Positions 1 through 6,900 of a stretch of DNA of 26,993 nt are shown piece by piece. The translations under genes and the position numbers were made by a program. The stretch's first letter is position 1. Every line of letters starts with the position of its first letter. The notes under the pieces are model-generated. The model searched no databases and was not told the origin of the DNA. It saw only the letters and a program-made list of their open reading frames with translations. The stretch is from Patescibacteria group bacterium (GTDB taxonomy: Bacteria; Patescibacteriota; Patescibacteriia; UBA9934), in NCBI GenBank assembly GCA_018818445.1, contig JAHISC010000035.1, positions 1-26,993 on the forward strand, in the 5' to 3' direction.

Positions 1-189
1 AAACACTTCAAAGGCCAGACTTACGAAGTTATTGATACAGCCAAGCACAGCGAGACACTGGAGGAGCTTGTTATTTATCGCAATGTTGAAAACGGTGAAA
101 TGTGGGCACGTCCGGTTGCTATGTTTGAAGAAACTGTTGAAGCAAACGGTCAGGAGTTTTTAAGATTTAGTTTTTTAAGAGAAAAGTAA
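1..189 (+). CDS. DUF1653 family protein (C-terminal part, cut by window start)
   Basis: The reading frame is open from base 1 and ends with TAA at 187-189, leaving 62 residues. It begins KHFKGQTYEVIDTAKHSETL and continues with EELVIYR and a WARPVAMF segment, the pattern of the small DUF1653 proteins (HFKG..Y.V...A.HSET.E.LVVY...........RP..MF). The family is short (about 70-80 residues) and of unknown biochemical role, so only a few N-terminal residues should be missing. The next gene starts one base after the stop codon, so the two are probably co-transcribed. Family assignment is confident, function is not. Confidence 0.85.
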   Translation, partial: KHFKGQTYEVIDTAKHSETLEELVIYRNVENGEMWARPVAMFEETVEANGQEFLRFSFLREK

Positions 190-190
190 T

Positions 191-751
191 ATGTCAAAGC
201 GAGCTTTTATCATTCACGGTTGGGGAGGATACCCGGAGGAAGGTTGGTTTCCTTGGTTAAAGTCAGAACTCCAAAAACTTGGTTTTGAAGTCATAGCTCC
301 TTTAATGCCTAAAACTGATGAGCCCGAAATAGAATCTTGGGTTGGCAAAGCAAATGAAGTAGTCAACGAAATCGATGAAAATACATATTTTATCGGTCAC
401 AGTATTGGTTGCCAGGCCATACTTCGTTTTCTGGAGCAAAAAGAAGGACAGGTTGGCGGTATTATTTTAGTGGCTCCTTGGCTCGAGGTTAGTGGTATAG
501 AGGAGGATATAGAAATTGCACGTCCGTGGTTAGAAACTCCGATCGATGGCGAAAAGATTGCGGATATGACAGAAAATAAGTTGGCAATTTTTTCCGACAA
601 TGACCCCTTTGTTCCTATGTCAAATACATCTATTCTTAAAGAGAGATTTGGTTTCGAGACATTGGTAATCCCGAACTCTGGCCATTTTAGTGGAGATGAT
701 GGCATAACTGAGCTCCCAGCAGTCTTAGAAACAATAAAAAATTGGCAATAA
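191..751 (+). CDS. RBBP9/YdeN-type serine hydrolase (alpha/beta hydrolase)
   Basis: This 186-residue cytosolic protein has the layout of the small RBBP9/YdeN alpha/beta hydrolases. The N-terminal strand-loop AFIIHGWGG supplies the oxyanion-hole region. The nucleophile elbow is GHSIG with Ser71. The acid is most likely Asp138 in FSDNDPFVP and the base His165 in NSGHFSGDDG, so the whole triad is present. Length fits the family (about 180-190 residues). Substrates of bacterial members are mostly unknown, so an ester or amide hydrolase is as far as the sequence goes. It starts one base after the DUF1653 gene and its end nearly touches the following gene, suggesting one transcript. Confidence 0.85.
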   Translation: MSKRAFIIHGWGGYPEEGWFPWLKSELQKLGFEVIAPLMPKTDEPEIESWVGKANEVVNEIDENTYFIGHSIGCQAILRFLEQKEGQVGGIILVAPWLEVSGIEEDIEIARPWLETPIDGEKIADMTENKLAIFSDNDPFVPMSNTSILKERFGFETLVIPNSGHFSGDDGITELPAVLETIKNWQ

Positions 752-753
752 AT

Positions 754-1230
754 ATGTATCCATACGAAGAAATTGTGAAGCCTGGAAAAACGGAATATTT
801 AGTCCAGTTAAGTTATTTTGCAATTTTCTTTTTAATTTTCTTTTATATCTTTAAAGAAATTGTTGGTTTATTAGTTGTTATTGCAGGCATCTGGTTGCTT
901 GGGATGATCGTCACTTCGCAAAAAAAGACCAAAGTAGAAATTTTAGGTGATGAACTGGTCGTAACAGGTAAAAAACTGGAGGAGAGAGCTAAAGTTAAGG
1001 AAATTGCCGAAGTTTCAAAATGTTTTTTCTTAAAATCTAAGTACAGCGCCTCAGCCCATCCTTACAAGCGCCAAACGCCTTCACAAATTACTCGCATGAG
1101 ACTTCAACATTATCCTGGGGTTTTTCGTGGCATCATAATTCGCTTCCAGGACGGACGACAAATTGCTGTACCAACACACCAGCCGAGTGAATTAATTTCA
1201 GCGTTGGGTTTGCCTCAAGCTGACTACTAA
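754..1230 (+). CDS. Small membrane protein with PH-like (bPH) C-terminal domain
   Basis: This 158-residue protein has a short N-terminal stretch, then hydrophobic residues about 19-53 that can form two closely spaced membrane helices. A soluble domain of about 100 residues with alternating beta-like strands follows (KVEILGDELVVTGKK, GIIIRFQDGRQIAVPTH). The arrangement resembles bacterial PH-like domain membrane proteins common in CPR genomes. No catalytic motif is seen. I chose the ATG at 754, just after the previous stop codon; an in-frame TTG at 742 would add four residues and overlap the upstream gene. No clear Shine-Dalgarno site is present, so translation may be coupled to the upstream gene. 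Function unknown. Confidence 0.7.
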   Translation: MYPYEEIVKPGKTEYLVQLSYFAIFFLIFFYIFKEIVGLLVVIAGIWLLGMIVTSQKKTKVEILGDELVVTGKKLEERAKVKEIAEVSKCFFLKSKYSASAHPYKRQTPSQITRMRLQHYPGVFRGIIIRFQDGRQIAVPTHQPSELISALGLPQADY

Positions 1231-1233
1231 GTT

Positions 1234-2484
1234 ATGACTTATGACGTTGTTATTGTGGGAGCGAGTTTTGCCGGTTTAACTTTGGCTCATCATTTGCCAA
1301 AAGATTTACGAGTTTTACTTGTCGATATTAAGCCTGAACCAGGTTCGACGGTTGAATCAACTGGTCTCATTACCACAAAAACTTATTTAGAATTTAAAAG
1401 TTTTCTCGATATTGACCACTACATCACCAATCCCATCTCAGCTATTTGTGTGGTTGCGCCAAGTTTTGATGATTATTTTGTGTCTAGCGTGGCTGAACCT
1501 TGGATTTATCAAACTGACACCAAAGCTTTAGTCAAAGCCATGGCTGAAACTGTTCCAGCTAATGTCGAGATTAGGATGAAGACTGCTTTTTTGGGATTGG
1601 TTGAGGGTGACACTACTAAGATCAGAATTAGAAGCAACAGCTCAGCAGAAGAAGTGATTGAAACAAAAGTATTAATCGGCGCTGACGGTTCACACTCCAA
1701 AGTAGCCGCGGAAATTCCAGAGCTTAGTCAAAATGATCGTTTTTTGTTTGGTTATGAGCAGGTTTTCTTCGGCTCAGTAAATTTAGACGAGCGGCCAGCC
1801 GAGACGATTTATCATTTTTGGTTTGGTGAATTTTCGTTGGGTTATGGAGGCTGGCTTTCGCCGACAATAATTGATGGACGCCCTGCTTTTAGAGTTGGAC
1901 TGGCAAAATTAGAAAAAGATCGAGCTCAAGCAAAAGAATTGACGCAAGAATTTGTTGAGCTTTTGTTGAATAAGAAAATTATTTCCATTGAAGGAGCTGT
2001 CGAAAAACCAGGCTACATTTTTGGTAGTCTAATTCCGATCAACGGTGTCAGAAAACATCTCACTTACAAAAATACTTTACTTATTGGTGATGCCGCTGGT
2101 TTTTGCGGTGCTTTTGCGGCCGATGGTATTAAAGGTGCTGTTGTCTCAGGCAAAGAGTCGGCTAAATTGGTCGAACAATTTTTAGCTGGCGATCGACAGG
2201 CATTGAGTTTACTGCCTCAAGCAATGAATCAGCATGGCGGGCTCATCAAGTATTATGCTAAGCAGATGAAATACCGCTGGATTTGGGACCGCATGAAGAG
2301 CAATCGAACGTTCACGGCCATGTACTCAATTATTAAGGCGGAAAGAGCTACTTTTCTCAATCAATTCTGTGACAGTAAAGATAAACATCAAAGTTTAGCC
2401 TGGACTGTGCTCAAATTTAAATATTTGCCAAAATTGATTAAATACAGCTGTTTTATTATGTTGGATTTTTTTAAACGCTCCTAA
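1234..2484 (+). CDS. FAD-dependent oxidoreductase, geranylgeranyl reductase family
   Basis: The 416-residue protein opens with a Rossmann dinucleotide-binding segment (YDVVIVGASFAGLTLAHHL, with acidic Asp31 in LLVDIK), carries a mid-protein GADGSHSKVA segment, and has the second FAD-contact motif LLIGDAAGFCGAFAADGIKGA. These are the marks of the geranylgeranyl-reductase/aromatic hydroxylase flavoprotein fold. In the first motif the second Gly of GxGxxG is Ser, which is tolerated in this family. Family members reduce isoprenoid double bonds or hydroxylate, and the exact substrate cannot be told here. The basic, aromatic C-terminus may associate with membrane. It follows the membrane protein gene after a 3 bp gap, so it is likely last in the operon. 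Confidence 0.8.
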   Translation: MTYDVVIVGASFAGLTLAHHLPKDLRVLLVDIKPEPGSTVESTGLITTKTYLEFKSFLDIDHYITNPISAICVVAPSFDDYFVSSVAEPWIYQTDTKALVKAMAETVPANVEIRMKTAFLGLVEGDTTKIRIRSNSSAEEVIETKVLIGADGSHSKVAAEIPELSQNDRFLFGYEQVFFGSVNLDERPAETIYHFWFGEFSLGYGGWLSPTIIDGRPAFRVGLAKLEKDRAQAKELTQEFVELLLNKKIISIEGAVEKPGYIFGSLIPINGVRKHLTYKNTLLIGDAAGFCGAFAADGIKGAVVSGKESAKLVEQFLAGDRQALSLLPQAMNQHGGLIKYYAKQMKYRWIWDRMKSNRTFTAMYSIIKAERATFLNQFCDSKDKHQSLAWTVLKFKYLPKLIKYSCFIMLDFFKRS

Positions 2485-2522
2485 AAATACGAACTCCCTC
2501 ACACGACGAGGCGTGGAGGGAG
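2483..2522 (-). terminator. Rho-independent terminator of the 2557-2787 minus-strand gene
   Basis: An 11-bp stem with a single bulged A (arms 2494-2505 and 2512-2522, loop 2506-2511) is followed, read on the minus strand, by a T-rich stretch at 2483-2492. It lies about 35 bp past the stop codon of the minus-strand gene and overlaps the end of the converging flavoprotein gene. Confidence 0.75.
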
Positions 2523-2556
2523 CAGGGTGGCCCGAGGTGACGCAGGAGGCGTCGGT

Positions 2557-2787
2557 CTAGGCGTAGAAGACGGGATCGCTGGGAGTGTGAATCCGCTCGA
2601 TGCCCAGGTCGATCGGGCGCTCGAAGATGTTCTCTGGCGTGTCGATCTTGTCCTTCTTCGGCAGCTTCTTGAAGCTCTCACCGGGCGAGGTGTGAAGGAT
2701 CTGACGCTGACCGTCGGTCATGCCGAGGAAGCTGGAAGGAACGAAGTGGAAGTGCGGTTCACCGCTGGAGTCGAGGGAAATCAACAT
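2557..2787 (-). CDS. GC-rich 76-residue orphan protein
   Basis: I do not recognise this protein. It starts MLISLDSSGEPHFHFVPSSF and ends DPVFYA. It is polar, has no membrane segment or signal peptide, and contains a lysine cluster (FKKLPKKDKID). Three signals support it as a real gene. A GGAG Shine-Dalgarno site lies about 10 bases before the ATG. A textbook promoter lies upstream (TTTACA, 17 bp, TATATT), and a bulged-stem terminator lies downstream. Its base composition is clearly richer in GC than both neighbours, which suggests acquisition. It stands alone, facing against the flanking plus-strand genes. An overlapping plus-strand frame exists but has none of these signals. Confidence 0.7.
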   Translation of the reverse strand: MLISLDSSGEPHFHFVPSSFLGMTDGQRQILHTSPGESFKKLPKKDKIDTPENIFERPIDLGIERIHTPSDPVFYA

Positions 2788-2841
2788 CTGTGATGGTCTC
2801 CAAATGGAGGGTTGGTGGTTTGGGGAACGACTTGCGGCAGA

Positions 2842-2870
2842 AATATATCAGAGTAAAATACATTTGTAAA
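2842..2870 (-). promoter_or_regulatory. Sigma70-type promoter for the 76-residue orphan gene
   Basis: On the minus strand TTTACA (2865-2870) is separated by exactly 17 bp from TATATT (2842-2847). The start codon lies about 55 bp further on. The same AT-rich gap must also hold the signal for the divergent NUDIX gene (possible -10 TATCAT at 2872-2877). Confidence 0.75.
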
Positions 2871-2886
2871 GTATCATGTGTAATCT

Positions 2887-3345
2887 ATGAGTGATGAACA
2901 TCAAGATTTGAAAAAAGGAGTCGATTTTATTGGTACCAATTGTATTTTTTATTGTCACGATGGCGCCGGTAATGTACTTTTGCACAAAAGAAGTAAGAAT
3001 TGTCGTGATGAGCATGGTACTTGGGATTGCGGTGGTGGTGCTATGCGTTTTGGTGAAAGCTTTGAGGACACTGTGCGTCGTGAGGTTAAAGAAGAGTATG
3101 GGGTTGATCCGATTGAAGTAGTTTATGTGAAATCGAGGAGTATAGTCCGTAATAACGAAGATGGGGTTAGTCACTGGATTGCTAACTTGCATTTGGTTCA
3201 TGTTGATCGTGAATCAGTAGTTATATGTGAACCTGAGAAAATCGATGAAATTGGTTGGTTTCCATTCGATCGATTTCCCGAACCGCTTCATCCTGGCTTT
3301 AAGCATGATGTAGAATTAATGAAAGAATATTTAAAAAATCTATGA
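2887..3345 (+). CDS. NUDIX hydrolase
   Basis: This 152-residue protein carries a complete Nudix box, Gx5Ex7REUxEExGU, at residues 51-73: Gly51, Glu57, Arg65-Glu66, Glu69-Glu70 and Gly72 (GAMRFGESFEDTVRREVKEE then YGV). The box binds the divalent metal used to hydrolyse a nucleoside diphosphate linked to another moiety. The rest is an ordinary single-domain Nudix fold; the substrate cannot be predicted. The ATG lies only about 10 bases after a possible -10 element, so the message may be leaderless. Its stop overlaps the start of the next gene (ATGA), so the two genes are translationally coupled. Confidence 0.9.
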   Translation: MSDEHQDLKKGVDFIGTNCIFYCHDGAGNVLLHKRSKNCRDEHGTWDCGGGAMRFGESFEDTVRREVKEEYGVDPIEVVYVKSRSIVRNNEDGVSHWIANLHLVHVDRESVVICEPEKIDEIGWFPFDRFPEPLHPGFKHDVELMKEYLKNL

Positions 3346-3605
3346 GTTTAGAAAATGAAAGCGCTTGGGCGAGAGAGAAAGCTGAACTACAAGCCTTGGC
3401 CACCAACATAATCCGAGAACATCAAAATGAACCTCAAGAAGAATTGTTTAAGTTGATGGAAGAACTTAAAAGAGAAGAGACTACTGGTGAAGTAGCACGT
3501 CTTATGAGTGATTGGTCACAGAAGAAGCGAATGCTTTTGCAGGATCAAATTTATTGGTCTCTTTCAAAAGAAGATCAAGAAAAGTACCTAGATTTTATTA
3601 AATAA
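3342..3605 (+). CDS. Small charged helical protein coupled to the NUDIX gene
   Basis: This 87-residue protein is almost entirely predicted helix, rich in Glu, Lys and Gln (EEELFKLMEELKREE-type pattern), with no signal peptide, membrane segment or catalytic motif. The start codon overlaps the NUDIX stop codon (ATGA at 3342-3345), a good sign that it is a real, co-expressed gene. A 10-bp hairpin follows directly after its stop. I do not recognise the family; a regulatory or accessory role for the NUDIX enzyme is only a guess. Confidence 0.7.
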   Translation: MSLENESAWAREKAELQALATNIIREHQNEPQEELFKLMEELKREETTGEVARLMSDWSQKKRMLLQDQIYWSLSKEDQEKYLDFIK

Positions 3606-3660
3606 GACAAACCCGCTTGGCAGCATACGCGGCCAAGCGGGTAGTTGTGGCGACATCGAG
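3606..3660 (+). terminator. Strong GC hairpin after the NUDIX operon
   Basis: A perfect 10-bp stem (arms 3612-3621 and 3632-3641, CCCGCTTGGC and its complement) with a 10-base loop starts seven bases after the stop codon. The flanks read ACAA on the left and GTTGTGG on the right and lack a long T run. They resemble the hairpin-plus-TTTGTGG part of the repeats at 15.65 and 16.43 kb. A weaker hairpin (CGACA/TGTCG) follows at about 3651-3667. Confidence 0.55.
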
Positions 3661-3681
3661 TTGTCGTGTACAAGTCCCCCA

Positions 3682-3710
3682 ACATCCTTACCAAGGATGT
3701 AGTTTTTTTT
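3682..3710 (+). terminator. Rho-independent terminator
   Basis: Perfect 8-bp stem ACATCCTT / AAGGATGT (3682-3689, 3693-3700) with a 3-base loop, followed by AG and eight T residues (3703-3710). It probably closes the NUDIX transcript as a second, stronger stop. The rest of 3711-3808 holds no gene I can support. Confidence 0.85.
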
Positions 3711-3808
3711 CGTCGAAACGAACGGTAAACGGCGAACACTAGGTTCCAATCTACTATATCTACCAGCATGGCTTTGGTCAATATATTTCTAAACAGATGA
3801 AGCTAGTC

Positions 3809-3837
3809 TTGACAATCCGCGCGATTTCGGGTAGAAT
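3809..3837 (+). promoter_or_regulatory. Sigma70-type promoter of the GC-rich membrane protein gene
   Basis: Consensus TTGACA (3809-3814), a 17-bp spacer and TAGAAT (3832-3837). The start codon follows 35 bp further on behind a GGGAGG Shine-Dalgarno site. Confidence 0.85.
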
Positions 3838-3872
3838 TCGCCGGTGACTCAGAGCCTGGGAGGCAAAAATAG

Positions 3873-4271
3873 ATGCAGGAACCGTTCGAAGTTTCTGGGG
3901 ACCGATTCATGCGAGAAGCTGTCTGGACACCTATTGACCAGACAACATGGTTGACCATCTCGGTGGTCGTAGGCTTGAGCGCGACACTGATCTACGAAGA
4001 CACCGTCTTTGTTGTAGGTGTCGTAGGCTTCATGACAACGGTGATGCACTTCGTCTGGCATCGCCGTAGTCGATCCTGGCGAAGGATGAGCCTGCCGACC
4101 AAGCGCGACATGCCATGGGTAGTGGGCCTGCTACTCGGAGTATTCATCGGCTACGCGGGGTTCTATCCCGTGTATACGAGTATTGGAATGGCTGTTGTTG
4201 CCGCCCTGACGATCGCCCTCGTCTGGGGATTCTGCGCTATCACGCGCCACGCCTTTGGCCACTTCAGCTAG
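3873..4271 (+). CDS. GC-rich four-helix membrane protein of unknown function
   Basis: The 132-residue protein has four hydrophobic segments at roughly residues 25-41, 44-62, 82-98 and 102-124. A basic loop (HRRSRSWRRMSLPTKR) lies between the second and third, which by the positive-inside rule would face the cytoplasm. No family is recognised. Expression signals are complete and unusually canonical for this window: TTGACA-17-TAGAAT, a GGGAGG ribosome site, and a hairpin terminator. The composition is much more GC-rich than the flanking genes, as in the other solo genes of this window, which suggests acquisition as a single transcription unit. Confidence 0.75.
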   Translation: MQEPFEVSGDRFMREAVWTPIDQTTWLTISVVVGLSATLIYEDTVFVVGVVGFMTTVMHFVWHRRSRSWRRMSLPTKRDMPWVVGLLLGVFIGYAGFYPVYTSIGMAVVAALTIALVWGFCAITRHAFGHFS

Positions 4272-4295
4272 TCTCAACACAAGACTCGTTTCGTG

Positions 4296-4331
4296 CGCCG
4301 GGATCTCAATGGTCCCGGCGTTTCGTTTTTT
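4296..4331 (+). terminator. Rho-independent terminator of the four-helix membrane protein
   Basis: Perfect 8-bp stem CGCCGGGA / TCCCGGCG (4296-4303, 4313-4320) with a 9-base loop and a T-rich tail TTTCGTTTTTT. The tail runs straight into a possible extended -10 element (TGTTATTAT, 4333-4341) for the next gene. Confidence 0.85.
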
Positions 4332-4353
4332 ATGTTATTATTTGAAGATAATT

Positions 4354-4866
4354 ATGGAAATAGACGACATTCTAGAACATGAAAGAGAAAAACATGAACG
4401 ATTAGATTCGCTGCTAAATTATATTTCATTTGGCATTGGTTCGATAATTTTTGTTATTTTTTTTGCAGTTGTGTTGGCACTGGTTTTTTGGTTTCTTAGT
4501 CCTCAGACTGGTACTGTAGTTGCCGAGCCGCACATTGTACTTTTAGATGAGTTTGTGGAAGCTCTCGAAGCAACCGAGAATCCTGAAATTTTTGACATGC
4601 GTTCAGAAAAAGATTACTCAGCTAGCCACATTCCAAGAGCAGAGATGGTCAAAACAGATAAATGTCATACTTTTGGTATTGATGTTTGCTCACGAAAATC
4701 AAGCTGCGACTCAACTACAACGGCCTTTTATTATTCAGTTAAAGGTGAAGATTATCATGAGGTAAGATATGCTTTATCTGTCAGTAAATCATCTTGTTGG
4801 TCAGAAGTTTATTTATTGGAAGGTGGCTTTGTAGCTTGGAATAGCTCTGGTTTAGAGACTGAATAA
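4354..4866 (+). CDS. Membrane-anchored rhodanese-like protein, probably catalytically inactive
   Basis: This 170-residue protein has a charged N-terminus, one membrane helix (about residues 26-50) and an extracytoplasmic rhodanese-like domain. Two family signatures are clear: IFDMRSEKDYSASHIPRA near the start of the domain and VYLLEGGFVAWNSSGLE near its end. The active-site loop, normally YCxxGxRS, aligns with FYYSVKGEDYHEVRYA, so Ser stands where the catalytic Cys should be. An inserted Cys pair (DVCSRKSSC) precedes it and could form a disulfide. I take the ATG at 4354; an upstream in-frame ATG lies inside the previous gene and its terminator. A possible extended -10 at 4333-4341 would give an almost leaderless message. 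Confidence 0.75.
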   Translation: MEIDDILEHEREKHERLDSLLNYISFGIGSIIFVIFFAVVLALVFWFLSPQTGTVVAEPHIVLLDEFVEALEATENPEIFDMRSEKDYSASHIPRAEMVKTDKCHTFGIDVCSRKSSCDSTTTAFYYSVKGEDYHEVRYALSVSKSSCWSEVYLLEGGFVAWNSSGLETE

Positions 4867-4897
4867 AACTAAAAAACAATTAATTAATAAAAGAAAT

Positions 4898-5170
4898 ATG
4901 ACAAACAAACAAAAAAACTTGTGGGGAATACTCAGTCTAATATTGCCAGTATCAACTATAGTCGTTGTTTTAATAGCTTATGGCATTGTCAATTTTACTT
5001 TCTCTGCAATCTCTGCGTCAGGAACGTCTGATTTAGCGTCTACCGTAGGAAGTTTAATCAATCTTATTTTAGGACTTGTTGGAATTTTGGCAATTATCGG
5101 AATCCCAGTTGGCCTTATTGTTGGAATAATATTACTGGTTACCAAAAAGCCAGAGCCACCTCAGGAATAA
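4898..5170 (+). CDS. Small membrane protein, two to three helices
   Basis: The 90-residue protein has a short polar start (MTNKQKN), one hydrophobic segment at residues 8-36, a small Ser/Thr/Gly-rich linker (SASGTSDLAST) and a long Gly/Ile-rich hydrophobic segment at 48-82, ending in a polar KKPEPPQE tail. This is typical of the DUF4190-like small membrane proteins frequent in CPR genomes. There is no motif from which to infer function. It lies 31 bp downstream of the rhodanese-like gene and may share its transcript. Confidence 0.7.
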   Translation: MTNKQKNLWGILSLILPVSTIVVVLIAYGIVNFTFSAISASGTSDLASTVGSLINLILGLVGILAIIGIPVGLIVGIILLVTKKPEPPQE

Positions 5171-5173
5171 CTA

Positions 5174-5182
5174 TGTTATAAT
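5174..5182 (+). promoter_or_regulatory. Extended -10 promoter before the coiled-coil gene
   Basis: TGTTATAAT is a perfect extended -10 element (TGnTATAAT). No convincing -35 lies 17 bp upstream. The start codon follows 36 bp further on, with no Shine-Dalgarno site. Confidence 0.55.
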
Positions 5183-5217
5183 GCACTTCCGATTCAATAA
5201 CTAGAACAATTCTATTT

Positions 5218-5565
5218 ATGCCCAAACTCGAAGAAGTGTATCGACGACTACAAAAAAGTAAAAAAGAGCGACGTGAAATTAATAAAATGGTCGGTGACGA
5301 ATTAAAGTCAAATCCAAGGTATCAGGAAATCCTAGAGGAAGCCAAAACATTGCGTGAAGAAAAGAAAGGAATTGAGCAAGAAGTAAAATCAGGGTCTGAT
5401 GGAGATAGACTGGACGACCTGAAAATTGATATTGAAACAGACCAAGAGCTTTTAGCTGATTTGGTTGTTAATATGTACGCCAAAAATGAGAATGTGGAAA
5501 TTGTTGATGAAAACGATGAGAAGTGGTATCCGCAATTCAGGGTGACCTACAAAAAAACCAATTAA
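5218..5565 (+). CDS. Coiled-coil protein of unknown function
   Basis: The 115-residue soluble protein is highly charged. Residues 1-80 read as heptad-like helix (MPKLEEVYRRLQKSKKERRE, then a second stretch around AKTLREEKKGIEQEV), followed by a short C-terminal part, EIVDENDEKWYPQFRVTYKK, that looks like beta structure. No known catalytic or DNA-binding motif is visible. It has its own extended -10 promoter and is followed at 33 bp by the bactofilin-like gene. I do not recognise the family. Confidence 0.7.
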   Translation: MPKLEEVYRRLQKSKKERREINKMVGDELKSNPRYQEILEEAKTLREEKKGIEQEVKSGSDGDRLDDLKIDIETDQELLADLVVNMYAKNENVEIVDENDEKWYPQFRVTYKKTN

Positions 5566-5598
5566 TTTGCTATACTGGAACAAAATAACCACACTTTT

Positions 5599-6768
5599 AT
5601 GAAGTATTTTTCTTTTAGTTTAGCGCTTGCTCTACTTCTGTTTTCCCCGGTGGCCGTATCAGCCGCACAATTTGAGGGAGCTGAAGAGTACACACTCAGT
5701 TCTGAGCGCGTTGTTGAAGATAACTTATACAGTGCTGGCACAAATGTCATTATTGCAGGCTCAGTAAATGGTGATTTGTTTGCCGCAGGCTCCAATGTGA
5801 CCATCACTGGCTCGGTTAGTAACGACGCTGTACTGGCTGGAGGCAATGTTCAGGTTCTTGGGCGTACCGGGGACGACCTAAGAGTTGCCGGTGGAACGGT
5901 TATTATCGGCGAAGATGTTGGTGGAGAAGTATTGGCTGCAGGTGGTATGCTCACAGTTTCTAATGCGGCAGATATTGGTGGCAAGGCTTATTTAACAGGT
6001 GGTCTGATTACGATCGGCGGTACTTTTAATGGTGATGTTTTGATTGACGGCGATGAAGTTAGATTTGATGGAGTTATCAATGGTAATGCTGTAATTAAGG
6101 CTCAAACTACCTTTGAAATCGGAGACAATGCTGTTGTGACAGGAGTTTTAAAGTATGAAGCACCAGATGTTGTTAACATTCCAGCCTCTGCTCAGATTGG
6201 CTCAGTTGATTTTACTAAGATAACAGTTGGTGACAGAACACCGGATTCAGATATGATTTCCGGCAGCTTTGAAGATTTTTTTAAAGGTTTCTCAGTCGCT
6301 TTTAAAGTGATGAGACTATTAATGTTGGTAACAACTGTTTTGATTTTCTTCTTTGTCTTTAAGAGTAAGAGTCAGGAAATAACTGAGGAGGGAATTAAAG
6401 AATTTGGTTGGAGCCTGCTACGCGGCTTTGTTCTCTTTATTATTGCGCCGATTGCTGTATTAGTACTCTTGGTTACTGTTATTGGTTCAAGTATTGGGTT
6501 AATTATTGGAGCCTCATATATCCTAATGCTGTTATTGGCTAAGATATTTGGAGCAATGCTTTTAGGAGCCCTGATTTTCAAATTGTTTAAGTCTAAAAAA
6601 GACAAGAAAGAAACTCTAACTTGGCCAGCTGCCTTAACAGGAGCAATTGTTTTTTGGCTTCTTGGCCTCGTTCCAGTGATTGGCTGGATTGCAAGAGCGG
6701 TTTTCATGCTTACTGCCTTGGGTACAATTCTATATCTCTGGTACAAACAGGTGTGGATGAAGCGCTAG
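5599..6768 (+). CDS. Exported bactofilin-like beta-helix protein with C-terminal membrane domain
   Basis: Of the 389 residues, the first 23 form a Sec signal peptide (MKYFSFSLALALLLFSPVAV with a likely cut after SAA). Residues about 40-210 consist of short repeated strands rich in Gly, Val, Ile and Asn (NVIIAGSVNGDLFAAGSNVT style), the polymer-forming bactofilin-type right-handed beta-helix. Residues about 235-385 hold four or more membrane helices with a basic loop (KLFKSKKDKKETL). Classical bactofilins are cytosolic and about 100-200 residues, so this is a secreted, membrane-tethered variant, often seen in CPR genomes and probably linked to the cell envelope. A TATACT element at 5571-5576 may be its -10. 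Role inferred only. Confidence 0.75.
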   Translation: MKYFSFSLALALLLFSPVAVSAAQFEGAEEYTLSSERVVEDNLYSAGTNVIIAGSVNGDLFAAGSNVTITGSVSNDAVLAGGNVQVLGRTGDDLRVAGGTVIIGEDVGGEVLAAGGMLTVSNAADIGGKAYLTGGLITIGGTFNGDVLIDGDEVRFDGVINGNAVIKAQTTFEIGDNAVVTGVLKYEAPDVVNIPASAQIGSVDFTKITVGDRTPDSDMISGSFEDFFKGFSVAFKVMRLLMLVTTVLIFFFVFKSKSQEITEEGIKEFGWSLLRGFVLFIIAPIAVLVLLVTVIGSSIGLIIGASYILMLLLAKIFGAMLLGALIFKLFKSKKDKKETLTWPAALTGAIVFWLLGLVPVIGWIARAVFMLTALGTILYLWYKQVWMKR

Positions 6769-6780
6769 TTGACTGACATT

Positions 6781-6839
6781 AAAACACTGTTCTCGCGATC
6801 TATCTTTTCTGAATGATTTGGTCATGTGGACAGTGTTTT
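6781..6839 (+). terminator. Long-loop inverted repeat between the bactofilin-like gene and secD
   Basis: A perfect 10-bp stem (AAAACACTGT at 6781-6790 and its complement at 6830-6839) encloses a 39-base loop and is followed by a T-rich stretch. It could be a terminator, though the loop is longer than usual, or a structured element at the 3' end of the upstream transcript. Confidence 0.45.
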
Positions 6840-6847
6840 TATTTTAC

Positions 6848-6876
6848 TTGCAATTCAGATGGAAATGCTCTAAAAT
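6848..6876 (+). promoter_or_regulatory. secDF promoter
   Basis: TTGCAA (6848-6853), 17-bp spacer, TAAAAT (6871-6876). The secD ATG lies 25 bp after the -10, leaving a short leader without an obvious Shine-Dalgarno site. Confidence 0.7.
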
Positions 6877-6900
6877 ACCGGAACTTTTGGAAAATCTATT

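Noticed and set aside
2527..2793. Plus-strand frame of 88 codons opposite the 76-residue gene
   Set aside because: No ribosome site or promoter; the minus-strand frame has promoter, Shine-Dalgarno site and terminator.
3575..3781. Minus-strand frame of 68 codons in the gap after the NUDIX operon
   Set aside because: It overlaps two terminator hairpins and the end of the preceding gene, and has no ribosome site or promoter.
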